From SCTD01 sp046593875 (GTDB lineage Bacteria > Actinomycetota > Actinomycetes > Mycobacteriales > SCTD01), in NCBI GenBank assembly GCA_046593875.1, contig JBKJQQ010000267.1, positions 1 through 22,844 on the forward strand: a stretch of 22,844 nucleotides of DNA. Reading direction: 5' to 3'. The translations under genes and the position numbers were made by a program. Below are positions 13,260 through 20,362 of this stretch, piece by piece. The notes beneath the pieces were generated by a model. It had not been told where the DNA came from. It saw only the letters and a list, made by a program, of their open reading frames with translations, and did not search any database. The first letter of the stretch is position 1. Each line of letters opens with the position of its first letter.

Positions 13260-13993
13260 CGCCGATGACCGCGCTGGCCGCGCTCCTGACGGCGCTCGCG
13301 GTCGCCGTGCTGCTGCGCCGCCCCGACGCCGGGCGGCTGGCCGCCGCCCTCTCGCGGGCGGTGCGCCCCCCGACGCCCCGCCTCCCACCCGCGCCCGTGC
13401 TCGCCTGCGGCCTGGCCGGCGTCGCGGTGGCGCTGGTCCTGATGCCACCTGCCGGGCCGGTGGTGGGGCTGCTGCTCGGCGTCGGCGGGCCCCGGCTGCT
13501 GGCCCGGCTCGAACCGCAGGCGGTCCGCGACGAGCGGACGCAGCTGCTCGCCGAGCTGCCGCTGGTCCTCGACCTGCTCGCCTCGTGCCTGGCCGGCGGC
13601 GCCGCCCTGCCCGCGGCCGCCTCGGCGGTGGCGGCCGCCGTGCCAGGACCGGCCGGCCGGCGGCTGTCGGCCGTGGCGGCTGCCCTCGCGGTCGGCGCGC
13701 CGCCGGGGGAGGCGTGGGGGGCGCTGGCCGGGACGGCGGCAGAGGACGCGCTCGCCCCGGCCGCCCGGGCGCTGGCGCGGGCCGCTGACGGCGGTGCGCC
13801 GGTGGCGGCGGCGGTGTCCCGGCTGGCCGCGGAGGCGCGGGCCGACGCCCGGGCCCGTGGGGAGCAGGCGGCCCGGCGGGTGGGCGTGCTCGCCGTGGCG
13901 CCGCTCGGGCTGTGCTTCCTGCCGGCCTTCGTCCTGCTCGGCGTGGTGCCCGTGGTCGCCGGGTTGGCCGGGCCCCTCTTCGCCACCTTCTGA
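13256..13993 (+). CDS. tadC: TadC-like integral membrane platform protein
   Basis: This 245-residue protein is the second platform component. It has N-terminal hydrophobic segments near 3-20 and 47-78, then a T2SSF-type domain: LLAELPLVLDLLASCLAGGAALPAAASAVA (about 98-127) and AAVSRLAAEARADARARGEQAARRVGVLA (about 183-211), followed by a C-terminal pair of hydrophobic segments ending VVPVVAGLAGPLFATF. The ATG at 13256 overlaps the tadB stop. No gene overlap follows; 167 bp with a motif and hairpins separate it from the prepilin gene, so the ssd-tadABC operon may end or be attenuated here. Confidence 0.87.
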   Translation: MTPMTALAALLTALAVAVLLRRPDAGRLAAALSRAVRPPTPRLPPAPVLACGLAGVAVALVLMPPAGPVVGLLLGVGGPRLLARLEPQAVRDERTQLLAELPLVLDLLASCLAGGAALPAAASAVAAAVPGPAGRRLSAVAAALAVGAPPGEAWGALAGTAAEDALAPAARALARAADGGAPVAAAVSRLAAEARADARARGEQAARRVGVLAVAPLGLCFLPAFVLLGVVPVVAGLAGPLFATF

Positions 13994-14016
13994 CTCGGTG
14001 AGCGGGCCCAGATCGC

Positions 14017-14047
14017 CTGTCAACACGCAGCTCTGGCTCATCCACAG
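14017..14047. promoter_or_regulatory. Bipartite motif upstream of the prepilin gene
   Basis: CTGTCAA (14017-14023), 15 bp, then CATCCACAG (14039-14047) repeats the arrangement at 10104-10132 upstream of ssd. It lies about 115 bp before the prepilin start. Half-sites CTCTGG and CCACAG give a near-palindrome here too. Confidence 0.45.
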
Positions 14048-14079
14048 ATGGCGTCCCGCCCCTGGGCCAGCGGCCCTGC

Positions 14080-14118
14080 GACGACGAGCGTCGTCCGTGC
14101 CGGACGCCCGTCCGGCAC
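14080..14118 (+). other. Two adjacent hairpins in the prepilin leader
   Basis: GACGAC (14080-14085) pairs with GTCGTC (14090-14095) around GAGC, and GTGCCGGAC (14097-14105) pairs perfectly with GTCCGGCAC (14110-14118) around GCCC. They stand 42 nt before the prepilin start. They may end the upstream tad transcript or stabilise the prepilin mRNA; which is unknown. Confidence 0.6.
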
Positions 14119-14160
14119 CCGTGCCCCGGCCCGATGGCCGGCGCCGTCCAGGAGGTCCCC

Positions 14161-14382
14161 ATGCGCGCTCTGCGCTCCGTCCGCACCGCCCCCGTCCGCG
14201 CGGCCGTCCGCCTGCAGTCCCTGCAGGCCGACCGCGACGCCGGCATGACCACCGCGGAGTACGCCGTCGGCACCGTCGCCGCCTGCGGCTTCTCCGGGAT
14301 CCTCTACAAGGTGATCACCAGCCCCGAGATCCTCGGGCTGATCACCGGCGTCATCGGCAAGGCGTTCAAGCTCTCCTTCTGA
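14161..14382 (+). CDS. DUF4244 / Flp-type prepilin
   Basis: The 73-residue product is the probable pilin subunit. A 28-residue basic leader ends at Gly28, followed by MTTAEYAVGTVAACGFSGILY: cleavage between G28 and M29 would put Glu33 at position +5 of the mature chain, the hallmark of type IV/Flp prepilins. The hydrophobic helix runs about 34-48, and the short C-terminus ends KAFKLSF. The family corresponds to DUF4244, found at this place in actinobacterial Tad loci. The ATG at 14161 is preferred over one at 14134 because AGGAGG lies 5 nt upstream. Hairpins flank the gene on both sides, which would permit expression above that of its neighbours. Confidence 0.9.
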   Translation: MRALRSVRTAPVRAAVRLQSLQADRDAGMTTAEYAVGTVAACGFSGILYKVITSPEILGLITGVIGKAFKLSF

Positions 14383-14397
14383 TCCTCCCGCCCCTCG

Positions 14398-14434
14398 TCC
14401 GGGCCGGTGCCGCCCTCCGCAGCACCGGTCCGGA
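14398..14434 (+). terminator. Strong hairpin after the prepilin gene
   Basis: A 13-bp stem with one G-U pair (14398-14410 with 14422-14434) encloses an 11-nt loop, 16 nt past the prepilin stop. No T tract follows. It sits between the prepilin and the TadE-like gene, so it is either a partial terminator or a 3'-end stabiliser for an abundant pilin mRNA. Confidence 0.6.
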
Positions 14435-14453
14435 CCCGGCCGGGAGGAGTCCC

Positions 14454-14840
14454 GTGTCCCCGATCTCTTCTCGTCGGCGCCCGTCTGGCCACCGCGGCAG
14501 CGCCACCGCCGAGACCGCCGTCCTGCTGCCCGTCCTGGTCGTCGTGCTGGCCGCGGCGGTCTGGGTGCTTGCCTGCCTCGCAGCCCAGCTGCAGTGCGTC
14601 GACGCCGCCCGCGCCGCTGCCCGGGCTGCCGCCCGCGGCGACACCCCCGGCGCCGTCCGCACCGTGGGGGAGCGGCTGGCCCCGCCCGGCGCCGCGGTCC
14701 GGGTGAGCAGCGGCGACGGCACCGTGCAGGTGCTCGTCACCGCCGAGGCACGGCCGTTCGGATCAGTCCTGCGGGTGCTGCCCGCGATGGCGGTGAGCGG
14801 TCGGGCCACCGCCGCCGTCGAGCCGGGCGTCGGCCCGTGA
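14454..14840 (+). CDS. TadE-like pseudopilin
   Basis: This 128-residue protein has a short basic leader RRRPSGHRG followed by SATAETAVLLPVLVVVLAAAVW. Cleavage after Gly15 would place Glu20 at +5, as in TadE/TadF pseudopilins processed by a prepilin peptidase. After the hydrophobic helix (about 21-46) comes a small, mixed extracytoplasmic domain with QCVDAARAAARAAARGD and a beta-rich end. The GTG start is supported by GGGAGGAG 5-6 nt upstream. The stop overlaps the next gene's GTG (GTGA). It is likely a minor pilus component. Confidence 0.85.
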   Translation: MSPISSRRRPSGHRGSATAETAVLLPVLVVVLAAAVWVLACLAAQLQCVDAARAAARAAARGDTPGAVRTVGERLAPPGAAVRVSSGDGTVQVLVTAEARPFGSVLRVLPAMAVSGRATAAVEPGVGP

Positions 14841-15208
14841 CGCCCGCCGGCGACCGAGGCGCCGCGGCGGTCCTGGTCCTGGCGCTGGCCGGCCTGCTGG
14901 CGCTGCTCGGCGCGACGACGGCGGCCGTCGCGGCCGTGGCCGTCGCCCGGCAGCGGGCCGCGGCCGTCGCCGACCTCGCGGCGCTGGCCGGCGCCCAGCA
15001 CGCGCTCGAGGGGCAGGCCGTCGCCTGCGGCTGGGCCCACCGCGTGGCTGCTGAGGGTGCGGCGACCCTGCGCAGCTGCCGGCTCGACGGCGACGTCGTG
15101 CAGGTGGTCTCGCTGGTCCGCCCCCCGGGACCGCTCGGCCGGCTCGGCAGCGCCACCGCGCAGGCCCGGGCCGGACCGGCCGGGGCCCGGTCCGCGGGAA
15201 CCCCTTGA
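14837..15208 (+). CDS. TadE/TadG-like protein of the helicase/secretion neighbourhood (Rv3654c type)
   Basis: The 123-residue protein starts MTPAGDRGAAAVLVLALAGLLALLGATT, a short leader followed by one long hydrophobic helix (about 9-38). It continues VARQRAAAVADLAALAGAQHALEG (37-59), the conserved pattern of the TadE-like family that occurs next to this helicase/Tad cluster. Two cysteines, C64 and C77 by my count, may form a disulfide. The GTG start overlaps the previous stop. No Glu at +5 is present after the leader glycine, so processing by prepilin peptidase is uncertain. Function is presumably in pilus assembly. Confidence 0.85.
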   Translation: MTPAGDRGAAAVLVLALAGLLALLGATTAAVAAVAVARQRAAAVADLAALAGAQHALEGQAVACGWAHRVAAEGAATLRSCRLDGDVVQVVSLVRPPGPLGRLGSATAQARAGPAGARSAGTP

Positions 15209-15233
15209 GCGTGCAAGACGTCCTACTGCTGCT

Positions 15234-15261
15234 CGGCCGGAGCCCCCTGGGGCCCTGGCCG
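15234..15261 (+). terminator. Terminator-like hairpin after the Tad genes
   Basis: CGGCC (15234-15238) pairs with GGCCG (15257-15261), with an inner CCCC/GGGG pair, 26 nt past the last Tad gene. No T tract. A TANNNT box follows at once, so this may separate the Tad and sortase transcripts. Confidence 0.45.
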
Positions 15262-15267
15262 CGGGCG

Positions 15268-15273
15268 TAACCT
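15268..15273 (+). promoter_or_regulatory. -10 box of the sortase operon
   Basis: TAACCT matches TANNNT and is the only clear -10 candidate in the 206-bp region before the sortase gene. A start near 15280 would give a leader of about 135 nt to the ATG at 15415, or 39 nt to an alternative ATG at 15319. Confidence 0.45.
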
Positions 15274-15414
15274 CGGCCTCCGGGCGTCGTTGCACCCGGT
15301 GTCCGGTTCGACCGGTGGATGTCACCGTCGTCCGGTCGCGCGGCACCGTCACGCCGCCCGACGGGGGCACTGCAGGACATCGAGCACGACCTGAGCAAGC
15401 AGGAGATCCCCGGC

Positions 15415-16110
15415 ATGCAGCCGTCGTTCGTCACCCCGCCCGTCTCGGACCGCCCGCGTCCGCTCGGTGCGCTGGCCGGCGACGCGCTCCGGCGACCGGG
15501 CGGCCGGCGAGCGATCTCGGTGCTGTCCGTGGTGCTCTTCCTGGCCGGTGTCGTGATGTTCGCCTACCCGGTCGGGACCGACCTCTACAGCCAGTACCAG
15601 CAGGGTCAGCTCCAGGAGGCGTTCGACGACCCGGAGGTCCAGCAGGCGTACGCCGAGCGCCGGATCAAGGTCGGCGACGGCCTCACCACGCTGCGCATCC
15701 CCAAGCTCGACGTGGAGGTGCTGGTCGTGGAGGGCACGACGCCGGCGGCGCTGCGGGCGGGTGCGGGGCACTACGAGACGAGCCCCCTGCCGGGTGAGCC
15801 GGGCAACGTCGCCATCGCCGGCCACCGGACCACCTACGGCCGTCCGTTCAACCGCATCGACGAACTGGCCGAAGGGGACGTCGTGGAGCTCGAGACGCCC
15901 TTCGCGGTGCACACCTACAAGGCCGTGCCGGCGTTCGGCGGGCACGGCAACCCGTGGGTGGTGCCCCCGAGCGACTTCTCCGTGGTGAGCCAGGAGGGGG
16001 TGGGCAGCGTCCTGACGCTGACCACCTGCCACCCCAAGGGCAGCGCGAAGCAGCGCCTCATCCTGCGGCTGGAGCTGGCCAAGAGCGTGACCAAGGCCCC
16101 CAAGGCATGA
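15415..16110 (+). CDS. Sortase, class E type
   Basis: The 231-residue enzyme is a membrane-anchored cysteine transpeptidase that joins secreted proteins to the cell wall. A membrane helix lies near 34-52, followed by an extracytoplasmic catalytic domain. The triad is visible: H137 in IAGHRTTYGRPF, C205 in TLTTCHP and R214 in QRLIL. The motif set fits class E of actinobacteria, which usually recognises LAXTG. The ATG at 15415 is chosen for AGGAG 9 nt upstream; an in-frame ATG at 15319 would add 32 residues and cannot be excluded. The stop overlaps the next gene's ATG, so enzyme and secreted protein are translationally coupled. Its placement directly after the Tad genes suggests a role at the cell surface alongside the pilus, but this is inferred. 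Confidence 0.93.
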   Translation: MQPSFVTPPVSDRPRPLGALAGDALRRPGGRRAISVLSVVLFLAGVVMFAYPVGTDLYSQYQQGQLQEAFDDPEVQQAYAERRIKVGDGLTTLRIPKLDVEVLVVEGTTPAALRAGAGHYETSPLPGEPGNVAIAGHRTTYGRPFNRIDELAEGDVVELETPFAVHTYKAVPAFGGHGNPWVVPPSDFSVVSQEGVGSVLTLTTCHPKGSAKQRLILRLELAKSVTKAPKA

Positions 16111-17417
16111 CGGCGCCGTCCCGGCTCGCGCGCGCTGCGGCCGTCGCCGCGACGCTCCCGCTCGCCGGCGGGCTGCTCCTCGCGGTCGCGCCGGCCGCGA
16201 GCGCTGCCGTCACCGCACCCGGTGACGGGACCGTCTTCACCACCTACAGCTCGTTCCGCATCACCGCCACCTACGCCGCGTCCGGGACGGCCCACCGGCT
16301 CACCCTGACCAGCCCCGGCGGCCCGGCTGTCCAGATCGCCAGCGCCGCCGCGGACAACCTCAGCGGCGGGACCATGACCTACGACATGGACACCGGCTGC
16401 TGGACGGTCGGCTGCTCGGGCACCAACCTGGCGCCCAACGGCACGTGGACCATCACCCAGAGCGGCGGCAGCAGCGGGACCTCCACGTTCGTCACCCGCA
16501 TCCGCCCGGCCGCGCCCGCCTCGGTCTCCGCGACCGCGCTGAACCCGCGCGAGGCGCGGGTCAGCTGGCGCACCGGCAGCGAGCCCGATCTGACCGGCTG
16601 GGCCGTGCTCGAGGGCGCCGACGTCGTCGTCAGCGGCATCGGCCGCGACGCCTGCAGCGCGGGCACCTGCAGCGCCGTCGTCTCCTACGCCACAGAGGGC
16701 AGCGGCGACCACACCTTCACCGTGCAGGCCTTCCGCTCCGTGGCCCCCGGCTCGAGCAGCACGCTCGACTCCCCCCTGTCCGCGCCGGCCACGACCCGCC
16801 TGGAGTCCCCGCCCCCGCCCCCGCCGGCGGAGGAGCCGGACAGCGGCGGGACCAGCGGCGAGGGAGGCAGCGGCGGCACCAGCAGCGAGCCCAGCTCCGG
16901 CAGCGGCACGAGCGGCGGCAGCGGGAGCGGGTCGGGCGGCACCAGCGGCTCCGGCGGCTCGACCGGCGGCAGCTCCGGCGGCGGGACCACCGGCAGCGGC
17001 GGCACGACCTCCGGGTCCGGCGGCGGCACCGCCCCCCTCGGCGCCGGCACCGTCGAGTCCGGTGCGACCGCCGACCAGCAGGCCGTCGCCCAGCGCAAGG
17101 CGTTCGCCCTCGGCTTCAGCACGTTCGGCCCCAAGCTCGGCATCCCCAAGCTGCCGCCGCTGCCCCAGGCGCAGTCACCGGCCATCGCGCCGGAGCTCCC
17201 GGACGGCACCTTCGAGCCGACCCTGGGGTTCCAGGACCAGGTGCTGACCGAGCGCGTGCCCGTGGCCTCCACGCCGACCGAGCGGGTCCGCAACGTCGTC
17301 GGCAGCGCTCTGGACAGCGAGCGGCTGGTCCGCAGCACGGCCGGCGCGCTGGTCCTGCTGCTCGCCGGCGCGCACCTGCGCCGCTGGCTCGGCTCCGCCG
17401 CGACCGAGGACCACTAG
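16107..17417 (+). CDS. Secreted Fn3-like protein with Gly/Ser-rich linker and C-terminal anchor
   Basis: This 436-residue protein has a Sec signal peptide (about 1-33, cleavage ASA|AV). A beta-rich domain follows (about 35-132, cysteines 98 and 103), then a fibronectin-type-III-like domain (about 136-215, starting APASVSATALNPREARVSW, cysteines 183 and 188). A Pro run (235-240) and a Gly/Ser/Thr-rich linker (about 246-308) lead to a C-terminal region with GIPKLPPLP and a short hydrophobic segment (about 410-423) ending HLRRWLGSAATEDH. The end resembles a cell-wall or membrane anchor, yet no LPXTG or LAXTG is present. The ATG overlaps the sortase stop. It is probably an exported surface protein. 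The family is not one I can name; the Fn3 call is by pattern. Confidence 0.85.
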   Translation: MTAPSRLARAAAVAATLPLAGGLLLAVAPAASAAVTAPGDGTVFTTYSSFRITATYAASGTAHRLTLTSPGGPAVQIASAAADNLSGGTMTYDMDTGCWTVGCSGTNLAPNGTWTITQSGGSSGTSTFVTRIRPAAPASVSATALNPREARVSWRTGSEPDLTGWAVLEGADVVVSGIGRDACSAGTCSAVVSYATEGSGDHTFTVQAFRSVAPGSSSTLDSPLSAPATTRLESPPPPPPAEEPDSGGTSGEGGSGGTSSEPSSGSGTSGGSGSGSGGTSGSGGSTGGSSGGGTTGSGGTTSGSGGGTAPLGAGTVESGATADQQAVAQRKAFALGFSTFGPKLGIPKLPPLPQAQSPAIAPELPDGTFEPTLGFQDQVLTERVPVASTPTERVRNVVGSALDSERLVRSTAGALVLLLAGAHLRRWLGSAATEDH

Positions 17418-17448
17418 CCGCTCCACGCAAGACCACCGAAGGAGTCGG

Positions 17449-17820
17449 CTAGCGGGCGTGCTTGCCCTGGACGTCGGACGTGTCGACCTCGGCCGGGTAC
17501 GGCGAGCGCTCGGCCTCGAGCTGGGCCTGCAGCCGCGCGTTCTCCTCGGCCAGTGTCTCCTGCTCGCTGCGCACGTCCTTGACCTCGCGCTTGAGACGCA
17601 GCTTGCGGGCCCGCTTGCGGGCGGCGCCGACCAGCATCAGCCCCAGGCCGAGCATCGCGACCGCGCCGAGTGCGGCGCCGAGCAGGAACAGCCCGCCGAT
17701 CGACACGTTCGCCAGCGAGACGCCGAACGCCTCCGCAGAGCTCGGGTCGGTGTTCGACAGCACGATGCCGGCGCCCAGCACGACGCACAGGACCAGCAGG
17801 ATCAGACCGAGGACGACCAC
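17449..17820 (-). CDS. Small membrane protein with coiled coil (LapA-like)
   Basis: The 123-residue product has two membrane helices, VVLGLILLVLCVVLGAGIVLS (about 2-22) and IGGLFLLGAALGAVAMLGLGLMLV (about 41-64). A highly basic ARKRARKLRLKREVK follows, then a coiled coil (VRSEQETLAEENARLQAQLEAE, about 82-103). This arrangement resembles LapA/DUF1049-type proteins; function is unknown. The GTG at 17820 is chosen because AAGGAG lies 6 nt upstream; an in-frame GTG at 17835 precedes that site and is less likely. It lies 38 bp after the helicase gene in the same direction and is convergent with the Fn3-like gene, 31 bp apart. Confidence 0.85.
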   Translation of the reverse strand: MVVLGLILLVLCVVLGAGIVLSNTDPSSAEAFGVSLANVSIGGLFLLGAALGAVAMLGLGLMLVGAARKRARKLRLKREVKDVRSEQETLAEENARLQAQLEAERSPYPAEVDTSDVQGKHAR

Positions 17821-17858
17821 GACGGGCTCCTTCACCAGACGACAGGGACGGCAGGGGG

Positions 17859-20195
17859 TTACCCCGCCGCCACCCCGCGCAGTCCGCTGGCGAGCACCAC
17901 GTCCAGCAGCTTCACGGCGCCCGCCTTGTCGAGTGGCTCGTTGCCGTTGCCGCACTTCGGCGACTGGACGCAGGACGGGCAGCCGTGCGGGCACTCGCAC
18001 GACGCGATCGCCTCGCGGGTGGCCAGCAGCCAGGCGGCGCCGCGGACGAAGCCCTGCTCGGAGAAGCCCGCGCCACCCGGGTGCCCGTCGTACACGAAGA
18101 TCGTGCACTCGCCGGTGTCCGGGTGCAGTGCGGTGGAGACGCCACCGATGTCCCAGCGGTCGCAGGTCGCGAACAGCGGCAGCAGGCCGATCGCGGCGTG
18201 CTCGGCGGCGTGTGCGGCCCCCGGCACGTCGGCCGACGACAGCCCGGCGCGGTCCATCAGCGTGCCGGCGACGGTGTACCAGACGGCGCGCGTCCGCAGC
18301 TGCCGCGGCGGCAGGTCGAGCGGCTCCTCGCCCAGGACCTCTCCGCTGCCGTGCCGCTTCTTGAGGTACGAGACGACCTGGTGCGTCACGTCGACGGTGC
18401 CGAAGACCAGGTCCACGCCGTCGTACGACGACGTGCGCAGGGCGTCGACGATCTCGATGTCGGTGACGTCGCGGGCGGAGGTCGAGTAGTCGGGCTCGTC
18501 GGCGTGCACCAGCGCCACGGCCTCGTCGAGGTCGAGCGAGTCGACCACCCAGCTCGCGCCCTGGTGCAGGTAGACGGCGCCCTCGTGCGCCTGCGCGTGC
18601 GAGGCGTTGTGGTCGACGGTGCCGAGCAGCCGCCCGGTACCGGCCTCGACCAGGCGCACCGGCGGGCCGCCGGTGCCGCGGATGTCGACCTCCGGCCGGT
18701 CCCGGGACGTCCAGAACCAGCCGCGCGGGCGCGAGCGCAGGATGCCGCGGCGGACCAGGTCGGCGAGGAGCAGCTGCACGTCCTCGACGTCGCCGAAGAG
18801 GTCGAGGTCGGCGACCGTCAGCGGCAGCTCGGCGGCGGCGCAGCCCAGGTGCGGGCCGAGGACGTAGGGGTTGGTCGGGTCCAGGACCGTCGTCTCCACC
18901 GGCCGCCCGAACAGCGCGGCCGGGTGGTGCACGAGGTAGGTGTCGAGCGGGTCGTCCCGTGCGACGAACACCGCCAGCGCCCCCTGCCCCGCGCGCCCGG
19001 CCCGCCCGGCCTGCTGCCACACGGACGCCACGGTCCCCGGCCAGCCGGTCAGCACGACGGCGTCCAGCCCGGAGACGTCCAGTCCCAGCTCGAGCGCGTT
19101 GGTGGCCGCGACGCCGACCAGCGAACCGCTCTGCAGCCGCCGCTCCAGCTCGCGCCGTTCCTCGGGCAGGTAGCCGGCGCGGTAGGCCGCGACCCGGTCC
19201 ACCAGCGACGGGTCGACCTCGCCCAGCGCCCGCCGGGCGTTCAGCGCCACCGCCTCGGCGCCGCGCCGGGAGCGGACGAAGGCGATCGTGCGTGCGCCCT
19301 CGACCACCAGGTCGGCCAGCAGGTCGGCCGTCTCCGCCGTGGCCGAGCGGCGTACGGGCGCGCCGTTCTCCCCCGCGGAGCCGTAGTCGGGCATCAGTGG
19401 CGGCTCCCACAGCGCGAACTCGGTCGCGCCGCGCGGGGAGGCGTCGTCGGTCACCGGCACCACGGGGACACCGGTCAGCCGCGAGGCGGACACCTCCGGG
19501 TGCGACACCGTCGCGCTGGCCAGCACGAAGACCGGCGACGCTCCGTACCGCGCGCAGATCCGACGCAGCCGCCGCAGCACCAGCGCGACGTGCGAGCCGA
19601 AGACGCCGCGGTAGGTGTGGCACTCGTCCACGACGACGTACCTCAGGTGACGGAAGTACGACGCCCAGTCGCCGTGCCTGGGCAGGATCCCGCGGTGCAG
19701 CATGTCGGGGTTGGTGAGCACGAAGCGCCCGTGCCGCCGTACCCAGTCGCGCTCCTCGCGGGCGGTGTCGCCGTCGTAGGTCGCGGCACGCACGGCCATC
19801 AGGTTGAGCGACCGTACGGCGCGCAGCTGGTCGGTGGCCAGCGCCTTGGTGGGGGACAGGTACAGCATCGAGGCGCGCTCGTCGGCGATCAGCGCGGTGA
19901 GGCCGGGCAGCAGGTAGGCCAGCGACTTCCCGCTCGCGGTGCCGGTCGCCACGACGACGGACTGGCCCCCGTGCGCCAGCGACGCGGCCTGCACCTGGTG
20001 CTCCCACGGCCGCTCGACGCCGCCCAGCCGGAGCCGGTCGACGAGCAGCGGGTCGGCCCACACCGGCCAGTCGGCGTGGCGGGCCGTGCGCGGCGGGACG
20101 TGCTCGACGTGGGTGATGCGCGCGGACCGCGAGGGGTCCAGGCACAGCCGCTGCAGGAGCGTCTCCGCGCGGGAGGCGGCGGGGCTGGCGGTCAC
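17859..20195 (-). CDS. DECH-box DNA helicase with DUF1998 domain (MrfA/YprA-like)
   Basis: This 778-residue protein is a superfamily 2 helicase of the type found beside actinobacterial Tad clusters (compare Rv3649). Walker A is TGTASGK (84-90, K90), the second motif is VVVDECH (187-193) and motif III is SAT (227-229). Motifs IV-VI include TIAFVRSRRGAEAVAL, ATNALELGLDVSGLDAVVLTG and QQAGRAGR. The C-terminal DUF1998 region ends with a cysteine cluster CECPHGCPSCVQSPKC (733-748), as in MrfA, a repair helicase of Bacillus subtilis with a metal-binding cysteine motif. A DNA repair role is inferred from family. The GTG start has no ribosome binding site; GACACT lies 7 nt upstream as a weak -10 box. 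It is divergent from bldG. Confidence 0.93.
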   Translation of the reverse strand: MTASPAASRAETLLQRLCLDPSRSARITHVEHVPPRTARHADWPVWADPLLVDRLRLGGVERPWEHQVQAASLAHGGQSVVVATGTASGKSLAYLLPGLTALIADERASMLYLSPTKALATDQLRAVRSLNLMAVRAATYDGDTAREERDWVRRHGRFVLTNPDMLHRGILPRHGDWASYFRHLRYVVVDECHTYRGVFGSHVALVLRRLRRICARYGASPVFVLASATVSHPEVSASRLTGVPVVPVTDDASPRGATEFALWEPPLMPDYGSAGENGAPVRRSATAETADLLADLVVEGARTIAFVRSRRGAEAVALNARRALGEVDPSLVDRVAAYRAGYLPEERRELERRLQSGSLVGVAATNALELGLDVSGLDAVVLTGWPGTVASVWQQAGRAGRAGQGALAVFVARDDPLDTYLVHHPAALFGRPVETTVLDPTNPYVLGPHLGCAAAELPLTVADLDLFGDVEDVQLLLADLVRRGILRSRPRGWFWTSRDRPEVDIRGTGGPPVRLVEAGTGRLLGTVDHNASHAQAHEGAVYLHQGASWVVDSLDLDEAVALVHADEPDYSTSARDVTDIEIVDALRTSSYDGVDLVFGTVDVTHQVVSYLKKRHGSGEVLGEEPLDLPPRQLRTRAVWYTVAGTLMDRAGLSSADVPGAAHAAEHAAIGLLPLFATCDRWDIGGVSTALHPDTGECTIFVYDGHPGGAGFSEQGFVRGAAWLLATREAIASCECPHGCPSCVQSPKCGNGNEPLDKAGAVKLLDVVLASGLRGVAAG

Positions 20196-20362
20196 CGGGT
20201 CCAGTGTCCCAGGAGCCGCTGCTGACCCGCGCTGGTGCGCCGGTAGGGGCGTGCGGTTGGATGCAGCGGTTCCCGCGGTTGGGGACTGCCGTGCCGGGTA
20301 GGGCGGCAGCGTTCTGGATCACGGCCCCGGACCGGGGCCGCCGCTGCACTGGAGGAGATGTC
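20196..20362. other. Divergent intergenic region, helicase / bldG
   Basis: This 167-bp region must hold promoters for both genes. For the helicase a weak leaderless box is possible. On the bldG side GCGGTT occurs three times (starting at 20253, 20266 and 20275), but no clear TANNNT box with a -35 partner is visible. A regulator site is possible but unsupported. Confidence 0.4.

Noticed and set aside
14039..14047. DnaA-box-like sequence TCATCCACA near the prepilin gene
   Set aside because: One mismatch to the consensus, isolated, with no AT-rich stretch or dnaA neighbour; not an origin.
11172..14273. 1033-codon minus-strand frame across tadA-tadC
   Set aside because: Very Arg/Ser/Pro-rich, no recognisable domains, fully opposite a conserved coupled operon.
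16840..17035. Repetitive GC-rich tract that could look like a repeat array
   Set aside because: It is an in-frame Gly/Ser/Thr linker of a secreted protein with no constant-length unit; not a CRISPR or satellite.
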